Shown here: positions 17,763 to 26,603 of the stretch, one piece after another | How positions within the stretch are numbered: the first letter of the stretch is position 1 | Layout of the letters: every line of letters starts with the position of its first letter | Source: Paenimyroides viscosum | GTDB lineage: Bacteria > Bacteroidota > Bacteroidia > Flavobacteriales > Flavobacteriaceae | Assembly: GCF_003858535.1 (NCBI RefSeq) | Contig: NZ_RQTJ01000002.1 | Location: 62,001 to 126,000, forward strand | Reading direction: 5' to 3' | DNA length: 64,000 nt | Notes under the pieces: model-generated | Told to the model about the DNA's origin: nothing | Databases searched by the model: none | The model's input: the letters and a program-made list of their open reading frames with translations, nothing else | Position numbers and translations under genes: made by a program

Positions 17763-19100
17763 TTATCTATTGAATAACAATCGTTGACCAAAACGTTCTT
17801 CGCTGATAACACCGTTTTCCATAACAAGCTTTCCATTTAAAACAGTCGATTCTACTTTTGTAGTAAAATCAACACCTTCTAAAGGTGACCAACCGCATTT
17901 TGCCAATACGTTTTCTTTGGTAACCGTCCACTTTTGGCTGTTTAAATCAACCAAAGCCAAATCAGCAAAGAAACCTTCTTTTACAAAACCGCGTTTTTCT
18001 ATTTTGAACAAAATTGCCGGATTGTGCATCATTTTTTGAACGACTTTTTCTAACGATATTTTTCCTGCTTTTGCAAATTCCAACATGGTAATTAGCGAAT
18101 GTTGAACCAACGGTCCGCCAGACGGAGCCTGTGAATATTGTTGCGATTTTTCTTCTAACGTATGTGGTGCGTGATCGGTTGCGATAACATCAATGCGATC
18201 ATCTAACAAGGCTTCCCAGATTTTTTCTCGATCTGTTGCCGATTTAACTGCCGGATTCCATTTTATGAAATTACCTTTAGTTTTATAATCTTCGTCTGAA
18301 AAATATAAATGATGCACACACACTTCTGCAGTGATCATTTTTTCTTCTAACGGAATATCGTTTCTGAACAATTCAGTTTCAATTCCTGTACTAATATGGA
18401 AAATATGTAAACGAGCGCCTGTTTTCTTAGCTAATTCAATTGCTTTTGATGATGATTTATAACACGCTTGGGCACTACGAATTACAGGATGTTGCGTTAC
18501 CGGAATATCGTCACCAAATTCTTCTTTTGCTTTTTCAAGATTTTCGCGAATGGTTTGTTCGTCTTCGCAATGAACGGCAATCAGCATTTTTGTTGATGAA
18601 AATATTTTCTCTAGAACTTCTTCATTATCAACCAACATATTTCCTGTAGACGATCCTAAAAACAATTTAATTCCCGCAACATTACGCGGATTTGTTTTAA
18701 GAACTTCATCTAAATTATCGTTGGTTCCGCCCATCATAAACGAATAATTCGCGTAAGATGTATTGGCTGCTATTTGATATTTCTCTTCTAAAATTTCTTG
18801 CGTAACGGCATTTGGGACTGTGTTTGGCTGCTCAATGAACGATGTTACTCCGCCCGCAATTGCTGCTTTAGATTCTGATGCAATGTTGCCTTTATGTGTT
18901 AAACCTGGCTCGCGAAAATGTACCTGATCATCTATAACACCAGGAAAAATGTGCAATCCAGAAGCATCGATCACTTTATCGGCAGCAACCGTAATTTGTG
19001 TATCTATTTTAGAAATGATTTCGTTTTCGATAAAAATATCGGCTTTAAAAACTTTTCCTTCGTTAACTATGGTTCCGTTTTTAATTAAAAGAGTGCTCAT
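17763..19100 (-). CDS. Dihydroorotase-family amidohydrolase
   Basis: 445 aa, the type I dihydroorotase/allantoinase fold. It should interconvert carbamoyl-aspartate and dihydroorotate in pyrimidine synthesis. Metal ligands visible: the N-terminal FPGVIDDQVHFREPG block near 55-69, carboxylated Lys in AGIKLFLGSS near 150, His in AVHCEDE near 178 and FHIST near 235, and Asp in VIATDHAPHT near 306. The usual HxH is QVH here, so one metal ligand His is Gln; I believe this is frequent in Bacteroidota enzymes. Its ATG follows the glycosyltransferase stop without a gap, so they are co-transcribed. Confidence 0.85.
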   Translation of the reverse strand: MSTLLIKNGTIVNEGKVFKADIFIENEIISKIDTQITVAADKVIDASGLHIFPGVIDDQVHFREPGLTHKGNIASESKAAIAGGVTSFIEQPNTVPNAVTQEILEEKYQIAANTSYANYSFMMGGTNDNLDEVLKTNPRNVAGIKLFLGSSTGNMLVDNEEVLEKIFSSTKMLIAVHCEDEQTIRENLEKAKEEFGDDIPVTQHPVIRSAQACYKSSSKAIELAKKTGARLHIFHISTGIETELFRNDIPLEEKMITAEVCVHHLYFSDEDYKTKGNFIKWNPAVKSATDREKIWEALLDDRIDVIATDHAPHTLEEKSQQYSQAPSGGPLVQHSLITMLEFAKAGKISLEKVVQKMMHNPAILFKIEKRGFVKEGFFADLALVDLNSQKWTVTKENVLAKCGWSPLEGVDFTTKVESTVLNGKLVMENGVISEERFGQRLLFNR

Positions 19101-19823
19101 TTATAATTTATTAAATAGTTTTTTTAATCGTAATTGTAAAACGCCAAAAACGGCTTCTTTAATAATACTGCCCGACATTTTTGATTTTCCTTTGGTTCGA
19201 TCTGTAAAAATAATTGGTACTTCTACCAACTTAAAGTTACGTGAAAATGCACGATATTTCATTTCGATCTGAAACGCATATCCTACAAATTTAATCTTAT
19301 CTAAATTAATCTGTTCTAAAACCGAACGGTGATAACAAATAAAACCTGCCGTGGTATCCATAATGTGCATTCCGGTGATAAATCTTACATAAACCGATGC
19401 AAAATACGACAATAACACACGACTTAAAGGCCAATTTACCACGTTTACACCTTTTACGTAGCGCGAACCTATAGCAACATCGCCTCCATTATAACAAACT
19501 TCTAATAGTTTTATCAAATCGTTAGGGTTGTGCGAAAAATCGGCATCCATTTCAAAAATATATTGGTAATTATGTTTTAACGCCCATTTAAAACCGGCAA
19601 CGTAAGCTGTTCCTAATCCGTTTTTCTTTAATCGTTTTTTCAAGAAAATCCTGTTTGGGAATTCTTCTGCAATTTGTAACACTTTTTCCGAAGTTCCGTC
19701 GGGTGAATTATCGTCAACCACCAAAACATCAATGGGTGTTTCTAAATTCATAACGGCTCTTAAAATATCTTCGATATTTTCTATTTCGTTAAAAGTAGGT
19801 ATTACAACTATATTTTGCTTCAT
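19101..19823 (-). CDS. Polyprenol-phosphate mannosyltransferase-like GT2 glycosyltransferase
   Basis: 240 aa, a DPM1-type GT2 enzyme that transfers a sugar from a nucleotide donor to polyprenol phosphate at the inner membrane face. VVIPTFNEIENIEDIL near 5-20, DXD-type VDDNSPDGTS near 36-45 and EMDADFSHNP near 93-102, and the acceptor region DTTAGFICYHRSVL near 153-166. There is no C-terminal membrane extension. It forms an operon with dihydroorotase, an order I recall as common in Flavobacteriia. Confidence 0.87.
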   Translation of the reverse strand: MKQNIVVIPTFNEIENIEDILRAVMNLETPIDVLVVDDNSPDGTSEKVLQIAEEFPNRIFLKKRLKKNGLGTAYVAGFKWALKHNYQYIFEMDADFSHNPNDLIKLLEVCYNGGDVAIGSRYVKGVNVVNWPLSRVLLSYFASVYVRFITGMHIMDTTAGFICYHRSVLEQINLDKIKFVGYAFQIEMKYRAFSRNFKLVEVPIIFTDRTKGKSKMSGSIIKEAVFGVLQLRLKKLFNKL

Positions 19824-19837
19824 AAAAAAATATTGTC

Positions 19838-19845
19838 CAAATGTA
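19838..19845 (-). promoter_or_regulatory. -7 promoter element of the glycosyltransferase-dihydroorotase operon
   Basis: TACATTTG on the minus strand, 14 nt before the ATG at 19823. Confidence 0.55.
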
Positions 19846-19921
19846 CCTTTTTTTAAATGTAGTTTTCTTAATAAAATTAAAAGGTTTTATTCCGCATAAA
19901 ATTAGTATTTTTACAGCGTTT

Positions 19922-20590
19922 ATGGAAATAGATTTTTTAGATAGAAACAATTTTTCAATTGATTGGGCAACGGTTTTGTTTATTATAACCTTTGCCACAA
20001 TTGTTATTACCCGATTAACCTTTCCAAACCGCTTTGACGATTTTATTAAACTTGGCTTTTCTAACAAGTACCTTTCTACCTACCGTGATAGTAATAATAT
20101 GAAAAGTAGCTTTACCATAAGCATGTTTTTTGTGCAAATGGTTTCTTTAAGTTTATTTGTACATTACATTATTAGTTTAATTGGATATTCTGATTTACAC
20201 AGCTTTCCTTTTTATATACGCATTTTAAGTATTTTAATATTTTTTGTATTGGTTAAGTATTTTGTAGAAAAAATAATAGCCGTTTGCTTTAATGCCGAAG
20301 ATTTTGCAGAACAATATAATTTAGTAAAAGTAAGTTACCGCTCCTTTTTAGGTTTGATACTATTTCCTGTAATTGCTATTTTATTTTACAACCAATTTAA
20401 TGTTCCGTATTTTTTATGGATTGTTGTTGGTTTGTTCTTAATATTTAATGGCATTTTGTTTATTATGCTTTTAAAAAATTATCAAAAACTATTTAGCAAG
20501 TTTTTATTTTATTTTATTTTGTATCTTTGCACCTTTGAAATAGCACCCTATGTAATTTTATACCATTGGTTTGTTATTTCTAAGACCTAA
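19922..20590 (+). CDS. DUF4271 membrane protein
   Basis: About 222 aa with five to six transmembrane segments (for example WATVLFIITFATIVITRLTF near 13-32). The family is Bacteroidota-specific and uncharacterised. Starting at ATG 19922 (MEIDFLDRNN) gives the normal N-terminus; an upstream ATG at 19841 would overlap the divergent promoter. The conserved neighbourhood with the HemD-like gene directly downstream suggests a membrane or heme-related link, but this is only contextual. The 3' end contains the next gene's promoter. Confidence 0.8.
   Translation: MEIDFLDRNNFSIDWATVLFIITFATIVITRLTFPNRFDDFIKLGFSNKYLSTYRDSNNMKSSFTISMFFVQMVSLSLFVHYIISLIGYSDLHSFPFYIRILSILIFFVLVKYFVEKIIAVCFNAEDFAEQYNLVKVSYRSFLGLILFPVIAILFYNQFNVPYFLWIVVGLFLIFNGILFIMLLKNYQKLFSKFLFYFILYLCTFEIAPYVILYHWFVISKT
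20522..20529 (+). promoter_or_regulatory. Candidate -7 element for the HemD-like gene
   Basis: TATCTTTG inside the end of the DUF4271 gene, about 75 nt before ATG 20604. Confidence 0.45.
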
Positions 20591-20603
20591 AGCACAAAGT
20601 ACT

Positions 20604-21347
20604 ATGAAAGTGAAATCAATTTTGGTATCGCAGCCAGAACCTAAAGTAGAAAACTCACCATATTTCGATATTCAACAGAAATATAAGGTAAAAATTGACT
20701 TTAGACCTTTCATTCACGTTGAAGGTGTAAATGCCAAAGAAATCCGTCAACAGAAAATTGACCTGAACAACTACACCTCTATTATTCTTACAAGTAAAAA
20801 CTCTGTAGATCATTATTTCAGAGTTGCAGAAGAAATGCGTTTTAAAGTTCCAGAAACCATGAAATATTTTTGTCAGTCTGAAGCTATTGCTTATTACTTA
20901 CAGAAATATGTTGTGTACCGTAAACGTAAAATTTATGTGGGTCAGAAAGATTTTGTTGATTTATCGCCATTGATTAAGAAATTTAAAGACGATAAGTTTT
21001 TATTGCCGGCATCAGACAAATTAAACGACGATGTACCACAAACTTTAAACGGATTAAGTGTAAACTGGACACAAGGAATATTTTTTCGTACAGCAATGAG
21101 CGATTTATCTGATTTAGCAGATGTAAAATATGATGTTCTATGCTTTTTTAGCCCAACAGGAATTAATTCGTTGTTTAAAAACTTCCCCGATTTTGTTCAA
21201 GACAACACAAGAATTGGTGTTTTTGGAAGTACAACCAAAAAAGAAGCTGAACTTTTTGGATTGCGTGTAGATATTATGGCACCAACACCCGAAGCGCCAT
21301 CTATGACAATGGCTATCGATCAATATCTGGCAAAAGTTAATAAATAA
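20604..21347 (+). CDS. Uroporphyrinogen-III synthase (HemD) family protein, paralogue 1
   Basis: 247 aa with the two-lobed HemD fold pattern: ILVSQPEPKVENSPYFD at the start, YTSIILTSKNSVDHYF near 54-69, and the late YDVLCFFSPTGINSLFKNFP and GVFGSTTKKEAELFGL blocks. HemD closes hydroxymethylbilane to uroporphyrinogen III. A second, more divergent HemD lies in the heme cluster at 47,577, so one of the two may have another role. Starting at ATG 20604 fits the family; the upstream TTG-type start at 20571 overlaps DUF4271. Confidence 0.8.
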   Translation: MKVKSILVSQPEPKVENSPYFDIQQKYKVKIDFRPFIHVEGVNAKEIRQQKIDLNNYTSIILTSKNSVDHYFRVAEEMRFKVPETMKYFCQSEAIAYYLQKYVVYRKRKIYVGQKDFVDLSPLIKKFKDDKFLLPASDKLNDDVPQTLNGLSVNWTQGIFFRTAMSDLSDLADVKYDVLCFFSPTGINSLFKNFPDFVQDNTRIGVFGSTTKKEAELFGLRVDIMAPTPEAPSMTMAIDQYLAKVNK

Positions 21348-21351
21348 CATA

Positions 21352-21380
21352 AAAGTCTCATCGTTTGATGAGACTTTTTA
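21352..21380 (+). terminator. Terminator of the HemD-like gene
   Basis: An 11-bp stem AAAGTCTCATC/GATGAGACTTT, 4-nt loop, T tract. Confidence 0.85.
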
Positions 21381-21455
21381 TGTTATAATTCATACTTAAT
21401 TAGTACTTTTAACTTCCATATTTTCGTAATTTCGCATTGCAAAAACAAAATAATA

Positions 21456-23060
21456 ATGATTGATTTTATATATCAGGATTCGTATCCTGTACAAAAAGAT
21501 GATACACAGTATCGTAAAATATCTTCAGATTATGTTAAAATTGAAAAATTAGGCGATCGTGAAATTTTAACGGTTGATCCCAAAGGTTTGGAATTATTAG
21601 CAGAAACAGCAATGACCGATGTTTCATTTATGCTGCGTACTTCGCACCTTGAAAAATTAAAAGCAATTTTAGACGACCCCGAAGCTACAGACAACGACCG
21701 TTTTGTTGCTTACAATTTATTACAAAATGCGGCAGTAGCTGTTGGTGGCGAGTTACCATCGTGTCAAGATACGGGAACAGCAATTGTAATGGCGAAAAAA
21801 GGAGAAAATGTTTATACCGGAATTGATGATGCCGAAGCTTTATCAAAAGGTATTTTCAACACCTATATCAATAAAAACTTACGTTATTCTCAGATCGTTC
21901 CAATTTCAATGTTCGAAGAGAAAAACTCGGGATCTAACCTTCCTGCGCAAATAGATATTTATTCTAAAAAAGGAAATTCGTACGAATTTTTATTCCTTGC
22001 AAAAGGAGGCGGATCTGCAAACAAAACGTTTTTATACCAGCAGACGAAATCGTTATTAAACGAAAAATCGTTAGAAGCTTTCATAAAAGCCAAAATCATG
22101 GATTTAGGAACAGCTGCATGCCCACCTTATCACTTGGCGTTGGTTATTGGCGGAACTTCTGCCGAAGCAACATTGGCAACCGTTAAAAAGGCATCTGCAG
22201 GCTATTACGATCATTTACCAACAACAGGAAACATGGCGGGACAAGCGTTTCGCGATTTGGAATGGGAAAAACGCATACAGCAAATTTGTCAGGAATCTGG
22301 CGTAGGTGCGCAATTTGGCGGTAAATATTTGGTACACGATGTTCGCGTAATTCGTTTGCCACGTCACGCAGCATCTTGTCCGGTTGGTTTGGGCGTTTCT
22401 TGTTCTGCCGATAGAAATATCAAAGGAAAAATTACTGCCGACGGTATTTTTGTAGAGCAGTTAGAAACAAATCCAGCAAGATTATTACCAGAAACGGCTC
22501 CGCATTTAGAAGATCCTGTTTCAATTGATTTGGATCAGCCAATGGATCAGATTTTGGCAGAATTGACCAAACATCCAATCAAAACTCGATTAATGTTAAA
22601 CGGAACCGTTATCGTTGCCCGCGATATTGCCCATGCAAAAATCAAGGAAATGTTAGATAACGGCGAACCAATGCCGGAATATTTTAAGAATCATCCGGTT
22701 TATTACGCAGGACCTGCAAAAACTCCAGAAGGAATGGCTTCAGGATCTTTCGGACCAACAACTGCGGGACGCATGGACAGTTATGTTGATTTATTCCAAG
22801 GAAACCGCGGATCAATGATTATGCTTGCCAAAGGAAACCGTTCGCAACAAGTAACAGACGCGTGTGCGAAACACGGCGGTTTTTATTTAGGATCAATCGG
22901 CGGACCGGCAGCTATTTTGGCAAAAGACAATATTTTACATGTTGAAGTAGTTGATTTCCCAGAATTGGGAATGGAAGCTGTTCGAAAAATTACCGTAAAA
23001 GATTTCCCTGCATTCATTATTACCGATGATAAAGGAAACGATTTCTTTCAGAATTTGTAA
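21456..23060 (+). CDS. Class I fumarate hydratase (iron-sulfur)
   Basis: A 534-aa TCA-cycle enzyme hydrating fumarate to malate, with an oxygen-sensitive [4Fe-4S] cluster. Likely cluster cysteines are in [11 protein letters not shown] near 104-114, AACPPYH near 222-228 and [18 protein letters not shown] near 304-321. The C-terminal beta domain includes [16 protein letters not shown] near 431-446. Length and arrangement match single-chain FumA-type enzymes. It is a single gene flanked by terminators. Confidence 0.93.
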   Translation: MIDFIYQDSYPVQKDDTQYRKISSDYVKIEKLGDREILTVDPKGLELLAETAMTDVSFMLRTSHLEKLKAILDDPEATDNDRFVAYNLLQNAAVAVGGELPSCQDTGTAIVMAKKGENVYTGIDDAEALSKGIFNTYINKNLRYSQIVPISMFEEKNSGSNLPAQIDIYSKKGNSYEFLFLAKGGGSANKTFLYQQTKSLLNEKSLEAFIKAKIMDLGTAACPPYHLALVIGGTSAEATLATVKKASAGYYDHLPTTGNMAGQAFRDLEWEKRIQQICQESGVGAQFGGKYLVHDVRVIRLPRHAASCPVGLGVSCSADRNIKGKITADGIFVEQLETNPARLLPETAPHLEDPVSIDLDQPMDQILAELTKHPIKTRLMLNGTVIVARDIAHAKIKEMLDNGEPMPEYFKNHPVYYAGPAKTPEGMASGSFGPTTAGRMDSYVDLFQGNRGSMIMLAKGNRSQQVTDACAKHGGFYLGSIGGPAAILAKDNILHVEVVDFPELGMEAVRKITVKDFPAFIITDDKGNDFFQNL

Positions 23061-23062
23061 AC

Positions 23063-23095
23063 AGTTATTCGTTTTTAGCTGTTAGTTATAAGCTT
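23063..23095. repeat. Solo AGCTTTTAGC-type dispersed repeat
   Basis: GTTTTTAGCTGTTAGTTATA followed by AGCTTAAAGC just after the fumarase stop. It is the same family as the repeats framing the four-helix-bundle genes near 44.3 and 46.1 kb. Confidence 0.5.
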
Positions 23096-23131
23096 AAAGC
23101 TCTATAAGGTGCAAACTTTATAGAGCTTTTT
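23096..23131 (+). terminator. Fumarase terminator
   Basis: A 15-bp stem (23096-23110 with 23115-23129), 4-nt loop, T-rich end. It overlaps the end of the dispersed repeat. Confidence 0.85.
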
Positions 23132-23229
23132 AATATCCCGGCTATCATTCTATGTTTCACACTAAATCGCATTAGTATTTTTATTTTTACTATTTGTAAA
23201 ATATTTTTTACATTATATAAAATTTTTAT

Positions 23230-23237
23230 TACATTTG
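23230..23237 (+). promoter_or_regulatory. -7 promoter element of the membrane protein/XRE pair
   Basis: TACATTTG, 28 nt before the ATG at 23266. Confidence 0.55.
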
Positions 23238-23265
23238 ATTCAATCAATTTTTAAAACTATCTATT

Positions 23266-23748
23266 ATGAAAAGTATTTATTTATTCCCGAATAAATTAAA
23301 AATCCCTGCTTTAGTGATTTTTATTATTTCGCTTACACTAGTTATATTAATTCCTTTTGAAATTGTATATGAACTCCGAGTTCCTGTATTTGCAATAGCT
23401 AGTGATCACTTCTTAAGTTCAGAAAATTCTTTTTATCTTTCTTTTGGAAAGGAAGATATTTATAATGAACTTGTCGACTTATTGTTTTTTTCTAGTGGTA
23501 TAATTTTAGCTTTTTCTAAAGAAAAAACAGAAGATGAAATGATTGGTTTAATTCGATATAAATCAATAACCAATGCTACTTATTTTACCTTTACACTACT
23601 AATAATTAGTGAGTTTTTAGTTTTTGGCATGCCTTTCGTTTATATAATTATGTTTTTCTATTACGCTTTTATCTTATTTTTAAACATCTTCTACTACACA
23701 AAATTATTCATCTATAAAAAACAATTCAGTTATGAAAACGAAGATTAA
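23266..23748 (+). CDS. Small integral membrane protein paired with an XRE regulator
   Basis: 160 aa with four predicted transmembrane segments (about 13-34, 68-85, 102-122 and 125-147). I do not recognise a named family. Its stop overlaps the start of the XRE-type regulator by 17 nt, a layout often seen where a compact HTH repressor and a membrane protein work as a pair. A role in sensing or in controlling the regulator is plausible but not shown. Confidence 0.7.
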   Translation: MKSIYLFPNKLKIPALVIFIISLTLVILIPFEIVYELRVPVFAIASDHFLSSENSFYLSFGKEDIYNELVDLLFFSSGIILAFSKEKTEDEMIGLIRYKSITNATYFTFTLLIISEFLVFGMPFVYIIMFFYYAFILFLNIFYYTKLFIYKKQFSYENED

Positions 23749-23929
23749 AGTATTCCGCGCCATTCATAACATCACGCAGGCAGAATTGGCAGAAAAACTA
23801 GATGTTACACGACAAACAATCAATGCAATCGAAGCCGGAAAATATGCTCCGTCTGTAGAATTGGCTTTGCGTATGTCTAAAATGTTCAATGTAACTGTAA
23901 ACGAAATTTTTCAGTTAGACGATGAATAA
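23732..23929 (+). CDS. Small XRE-family helix-turn-helix regulator
   Basis: 65 aa, almost entirely one Cro/CI-type HTH: ITQAELAEKLDVTRQTINAI near 14-33 and an EIFQLDDE tail. This is the YozG-like class of tiny DNA-binding proteins that usually accompany a membrane protein gene, as here. It is translationally coupled to the upstream gene by a 17-nt overlap. Probably autoregulatory. Confidence 0.9.
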   Translation: MKTKIKVFRAIHNITQAELAEKLDVTRQTINAIEAGKYAPSVELALRMSKMFNVTVNEIFQLDDE

Positions 23930-23934
23930 TTTTG
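23927..23934 (+). promoter_or_regulatory. -7 promoter element of the serine hydrolase gene
   Basis: TAATTTTG overlapping the XRE stop codon, 30 nt before ATG 23965. It excludes the in-frame TTG at 23932 as the start. Confidence 0.55.
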
Positions 23935-23964
23935 TTATCTTTAATTTATCCAACAAATAAAATC

Positions 23965-25122
23965 ATGAAAATTCTTATAAAAATCCTTAAATGGTTTGCA
24001 ATTGTTTTTATATCGACCATTGCGCTTATGTACATTTTCGATTACGGTTACCTGCTTCGTGCGGTTCGCGTAACGTATTTAACCGGTCATAAAACAGCTT
24101 TTTTAGAAGATTACAGTTATTTTAATAATCGTGAAATTAAAAAAGGAACGGCACAGCCTTGGAACATATCCAAAAATTACAATAAAATTCCGGCTACCGA
24201 AAAGCTGAATCAAACGCACAAAGACCTTCAAACTACATCGTTTTTAATTATTAAAAACGACAGTATTTTTCATGAAAGTTATTTCGATGTTGGTAAAGAA
24301 GACAGCAAAACCAACTCGTTTTCTATGGCTAAAAGTATTGTAACATCGGCTCTTGGAAAAGCAATTGACTTGGGAATGATTCAAAGTTTAGACACCAAAG
24401 TAATTGATTTTTTACCCGAACTAACAGGCAAATTTGCTAAAGAAGTAACCGTGGGCGATTTGGCTAGTATGGCATCGGGTCAAAAATGGGATGAAAATTA
24501 TTACGGACCAACATCAATTACCACACAAGCATATTTTAAAACCGATTTACGTTCGCTCATGTTAAGCTTGCCTATTGATAAAAAACCGGGACAGGAATTT
24601 GTTTATCAAAGTGGTGATACACAATTACTGGCAATGGTTTTAGAAAAAACTACAAAAATGAGTCTGGCTGATTTTGTTTCGAAATATTTCTGGCAACCTA
24701 TGGGCATGGAGCATGATGCATTGTGGCAGATCGACCATAAAGACAACGGAATTGAAAAAGCATATTGCTGTATTGCCAGTAATGCTCGTGATTTTGCCAA
24801 ATTTGGTAAACTGTATATGCAGCACGGAAAATGGAATGACGAGCAACTGCTTTCTATGAAATTTGTTTTTGAATCGATAAACCCACGTTTCAAAGAAAGT
24901 CCGCAATATGGTTATGGCTGGTGGTTATCAAACTATAAAAACAAGCATATTTACTACATGCGCGGTCATTTGGGGCAGTTTACCATTGTAATTCCCGAAG
25001 ACAATTTAATCATTGTCCGTTTGGGTCACATCAAAGGCTTGCAAACCACAACCGACGCGCACAGTAACGACTTGTATGTGTATATCGATGAAGCGTATAA
25101 TATGTTAAACAAACAGTTATGA
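23965..25122 (+). CDS. Beta-lactamase-fold serine hydrolase
   Basis: About 385 aa with an N-terminal membrane anchor (about 8-27) facing the periplasm. The nucleophile motif SMAKSIVTSALGKAI (SxxK, near 125) is intact. The YxN position reads FVYQSGDTQLL and the KTG-like position is RGHLGQFT. This is the class C beta-lactamase/esterase (6-aminohexanoate-dimer-hydrolase-like) family; the substrate is not predictable and resistance should not be assumed. Its stop overlaps the next gene (ATGA). Confidence 0.83.
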   Translation: MKILIKILKWFAIVFISTIALMYIFDYGYLLRAVRVTYLTGHKTAFLEDYSYFNNREIKKGTAQPWNISKNYNKIPATEKLNQTHKDLQTTSFLIIKNDSIFHESYFDVGKEDSKTNSFSMAKSIVTSALGKAIDLGMIQSLDTKVIDFLPELTGKFAKEVTVGDLASMASGQKWDENYYGPTSITTQAYFKTDLRSLMLSLPIDKKPGQEFVYQSGDTQLLAMVLEKTTKMSLADFVSKYFWQPMGMEHDALWQIDHKDNGIEKAYCCIASNARDFAKFGKLYMQHGKWNDEQLLSMKFVFESINPRFKESPQYGYGWWLSNYKNKHIYYMRGHLGQFTIVIPEDNLIIVRLGHIKGLQTTTDAHSNDLYVYIDEAYNMLNKQL

Positions 25123-25832
25123 TTGATAAAATAGTTTTACCGAATATTCTTTTTTTGGATATTGAAACGGTGCCACAATCAGAGTTTTTTAATGATTTGC
25201 CTGAAGATGCACAGCAATTATTTGCCGATAAAACACAATATCAGCGCAAAGACGATTTAACGCCCGAAGAGTTTTATGATCGAGCGGGAATTTGGGCAGA
25301 ATTTGGAAAAATCATTTGTATTTCGGTTGGATATTTCACCATAAAAAATGCCGAACGACAGTTTAGAACCAAATCGATCATTGGAGAAGAAAAGCAACTT
25401 TTAGAAGAATTCAACGATTTGATAAAAGCGCATTTTTCAAATCCGGCATTCGTTTTTTGTGGACATAATATTAAAGAATTCGATATTCCGTATATGTGTC
25501 GCCGTATGCTGATCAATGGAATAAACATTCCTGAAAAATTACAGCTTTTTGGAAGAAAACCGTGGGAAATACCACATTTAGATACTTTGGAATTATGGAA
25601 ATTCGGTGATTACAAACATTATACGTCGCTAAAATTACTGACGCATGTTTTAAACATTCCGTCACCAAAAGAAGATATCGATGGAAGTGAAGTCCGCAAC
25701 GTATATTACAACGAGAAAAACATCAACCGAATTAAAAAATACTGCGAACGCGATGTAGTTGCAGTTGCACAGATTTTTTTAAGAATGCGTAACGAACCTA
25801 TTTTAAATGACACCGAAATATTTTCGGTCTGA
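25119..25832 (+). CDS. PolB-like 3'-5' exonuclease
   Basis: A 237-aa DnaQ-like exonuclease resembling the proofreading domain of family B DNA polymerases. ExoI motif ILFLDIETVPQ near 9-19, ExoII region FVFCGHNIKEFDIPYMCRRM near 110-129, and ExoIII YCERDVVAVAQIFLRM near 208-223 with Tyr and Asp (DEDDy type). There is no polymerase domain. Probably a DNA repair or nucleic-acid processing nuclease. Coupled to the serine hydrolase by a 4-nt overlap. Confidence 0.85.
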   Translation: MIDKIVLPNILFLDIETVPQSEFFNDLPEDAQQLFADKTQYQRKDDLTPEEFYDRAGIWAEFGKIICISVGYFTIKNAERQFRTKSIIGEEKQLLEEFNDLIKAHFSNPAFVFCGHNIKEFDIPYMCRRMLINGINIPEKLQLFGRKPWEIPHLDTLELWKFGDYKHYTSLKLLTHVLNIPSPKEDIDGSEVRNVYYNEKNINRIKKYCERDVVAVAQIFLRMRNEPILNDTEIFSV

Positions 25833-25924
25833 AACATTTAAATGTTAAAATTTAAAAATAATTTTCTTTTTAAAAAATAAATTTAGAATTTTGTTCTGAA
25901 ATAAAAATCAACAGAAAAATTAAA

Positions 25925-26005
25925 ATGCAACAATTTATTAAACATACACGCAACTGTAGAATGTGGAAATTTTCCCGCAGAGGTTTTGTATGCACTAAAT
26001 TGTAA
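25925..26005 (+). CDS. Possible leader peptide upstream of OsmC
   Basis: A 26-codon frame from ATG 25925 to TAA 26003-26005 with two Cys, one Trp and many basic residues (contains RNCRMWKFSRRGFVC). It overlaps the segment GCAGAGG (25977-25983), which can pair with the left arm of the following terminator. Translation of this frame could therefore control the terminator. There is no conservation evidence available here; it may be chance. Confidence 0.3.
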   Translation: MQQFIKHTRNCRMWKFSRRGFVCTKL

Positions 26006-26060
26006 CCATTTTACAATATAATTTAAGTGAATCCTCTGCTAAACCGCAGGGGATTTTTTT
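25977..26060 (+). ncRNA. Candidate attenuator: antiterminator/terminator switch ahead of OsmC
   Basis: Three segments can form two exclusive helices. GCAGAGG at 25977-25983 is perfectly complementary to CCTCTGC at 26033-26039. That second segment is also the left arm of a 10-bp terminator stem (26030-26039 with 26046-26055) followed by T7. The OsmC ATG lies 41 nt beyond. This is the geometry of transcription attenuation. The controlling signal is unknown; a Cys-containing mini-frame covers the first segment. Confidence 0.45.
26030..26060 (+). terminator. Intrinsic terminator upstream of OsmC
   Basis: AATCCTCTGC/GCAGGGGATT with one T-G pair, loop TAAACC, then T7. It stands 198 nt after the exonuclease stop with the possible leader frame in between. 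The rest of 25,833-25,924 shows nothing clear. Confidence 0.8.
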
Positions 26061-26100
26061 ATGCCCAATAATTTAATATTAATCCATAAACCCAGTAATC

Positions 26101-26547
26101 ATGAGCCTAGAACAAATTTCATTATTAAGTTTTGCAAACCAAAGCCAGTTAAACATTAAAAGCAGCGAATTACAATTTTCAATCACTCAAAACGATATGA
26201 GAAAAAATTCAAATGCCCATTTAGAATATCTTTTAGCAGGATTTGCAGCATGCATTAATATGGTGGGGCATCAGGTTGCAGATGATCTGGATATGGATTT
26301 AAAATCGATACAGATTGAAATTAAAGGAACTATAAATACCGCCAAAACACAAGGTTTAAACGTGAAAGACCGAAGCGGTTTTGAAGCGATTGATTTGGTT
26401 GTAAAACCCGTTACCAACGCTGATTTAAGCACACTGAAGTTTTGGATGGATGAAATTAAAGAACGTTGCCCTATTTATGATAATCTTTTAAACAGCACAC
26501 CAATTAATCTGGTTGTTACAAAAGATTATACGCAAAATGTAGCTTGA
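26101..26547 (+). CDS. OsmC-family protein
   Basis: 148 aa of OsmC/Ohr fold. The first active cysteine is in LAGFAACINMVGHQVADDL (near C58) and the second in IKERCPIYDNL (near C123). Family members reduce organic hydroperoxides or handle thiol compounds. In Bacteroidota one OsmC subgroup travels with sulfur assimilation genes, which would fit a Cys-responsive leader, but no such genes are adjacent here. It ends in TGA. Confidence 0.85.
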   Translation: MSLEQISLLSFANQSQLNIKSSELQFSITQNDMRKNSNAHLEYLLAGFAACINMVGHQVADDLDMDLKSIQIEIKGTINTAKTQGLNVKDRSGFEAIDLVVKPVTNADLSTLKFWMDEIKERCPIYDNLLNSTPINLVVTKDYTQNVA

Positions 26548-26550
26548 TCT

Positions 26551-26590
26551 AATTACTAAAAGCTAAAAACTAATAGCTTAAAAAAATTGT
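26551..26590. repeat. Solo AGCTTTTAGC-type dispersed repeat
   Basis: ACTAAAAGCTAAAAACTAAT followed by AGCTTAAAA directly after the OsmC stop, in the orientation of the right-hand copies at 44,717 and 46,443. Confidence 0.5.
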
Positions 26591-26603
26591 TTAGTTTGTT
26601 TTT

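Noticed and set aside
23965-25122. Antibiotic-resistance beta-lactamase
   Set aside because: SxxK is present but YxN and KTG positions are atypical and the protein is membrane-anchored; the broader serine hydrolase family fits better.
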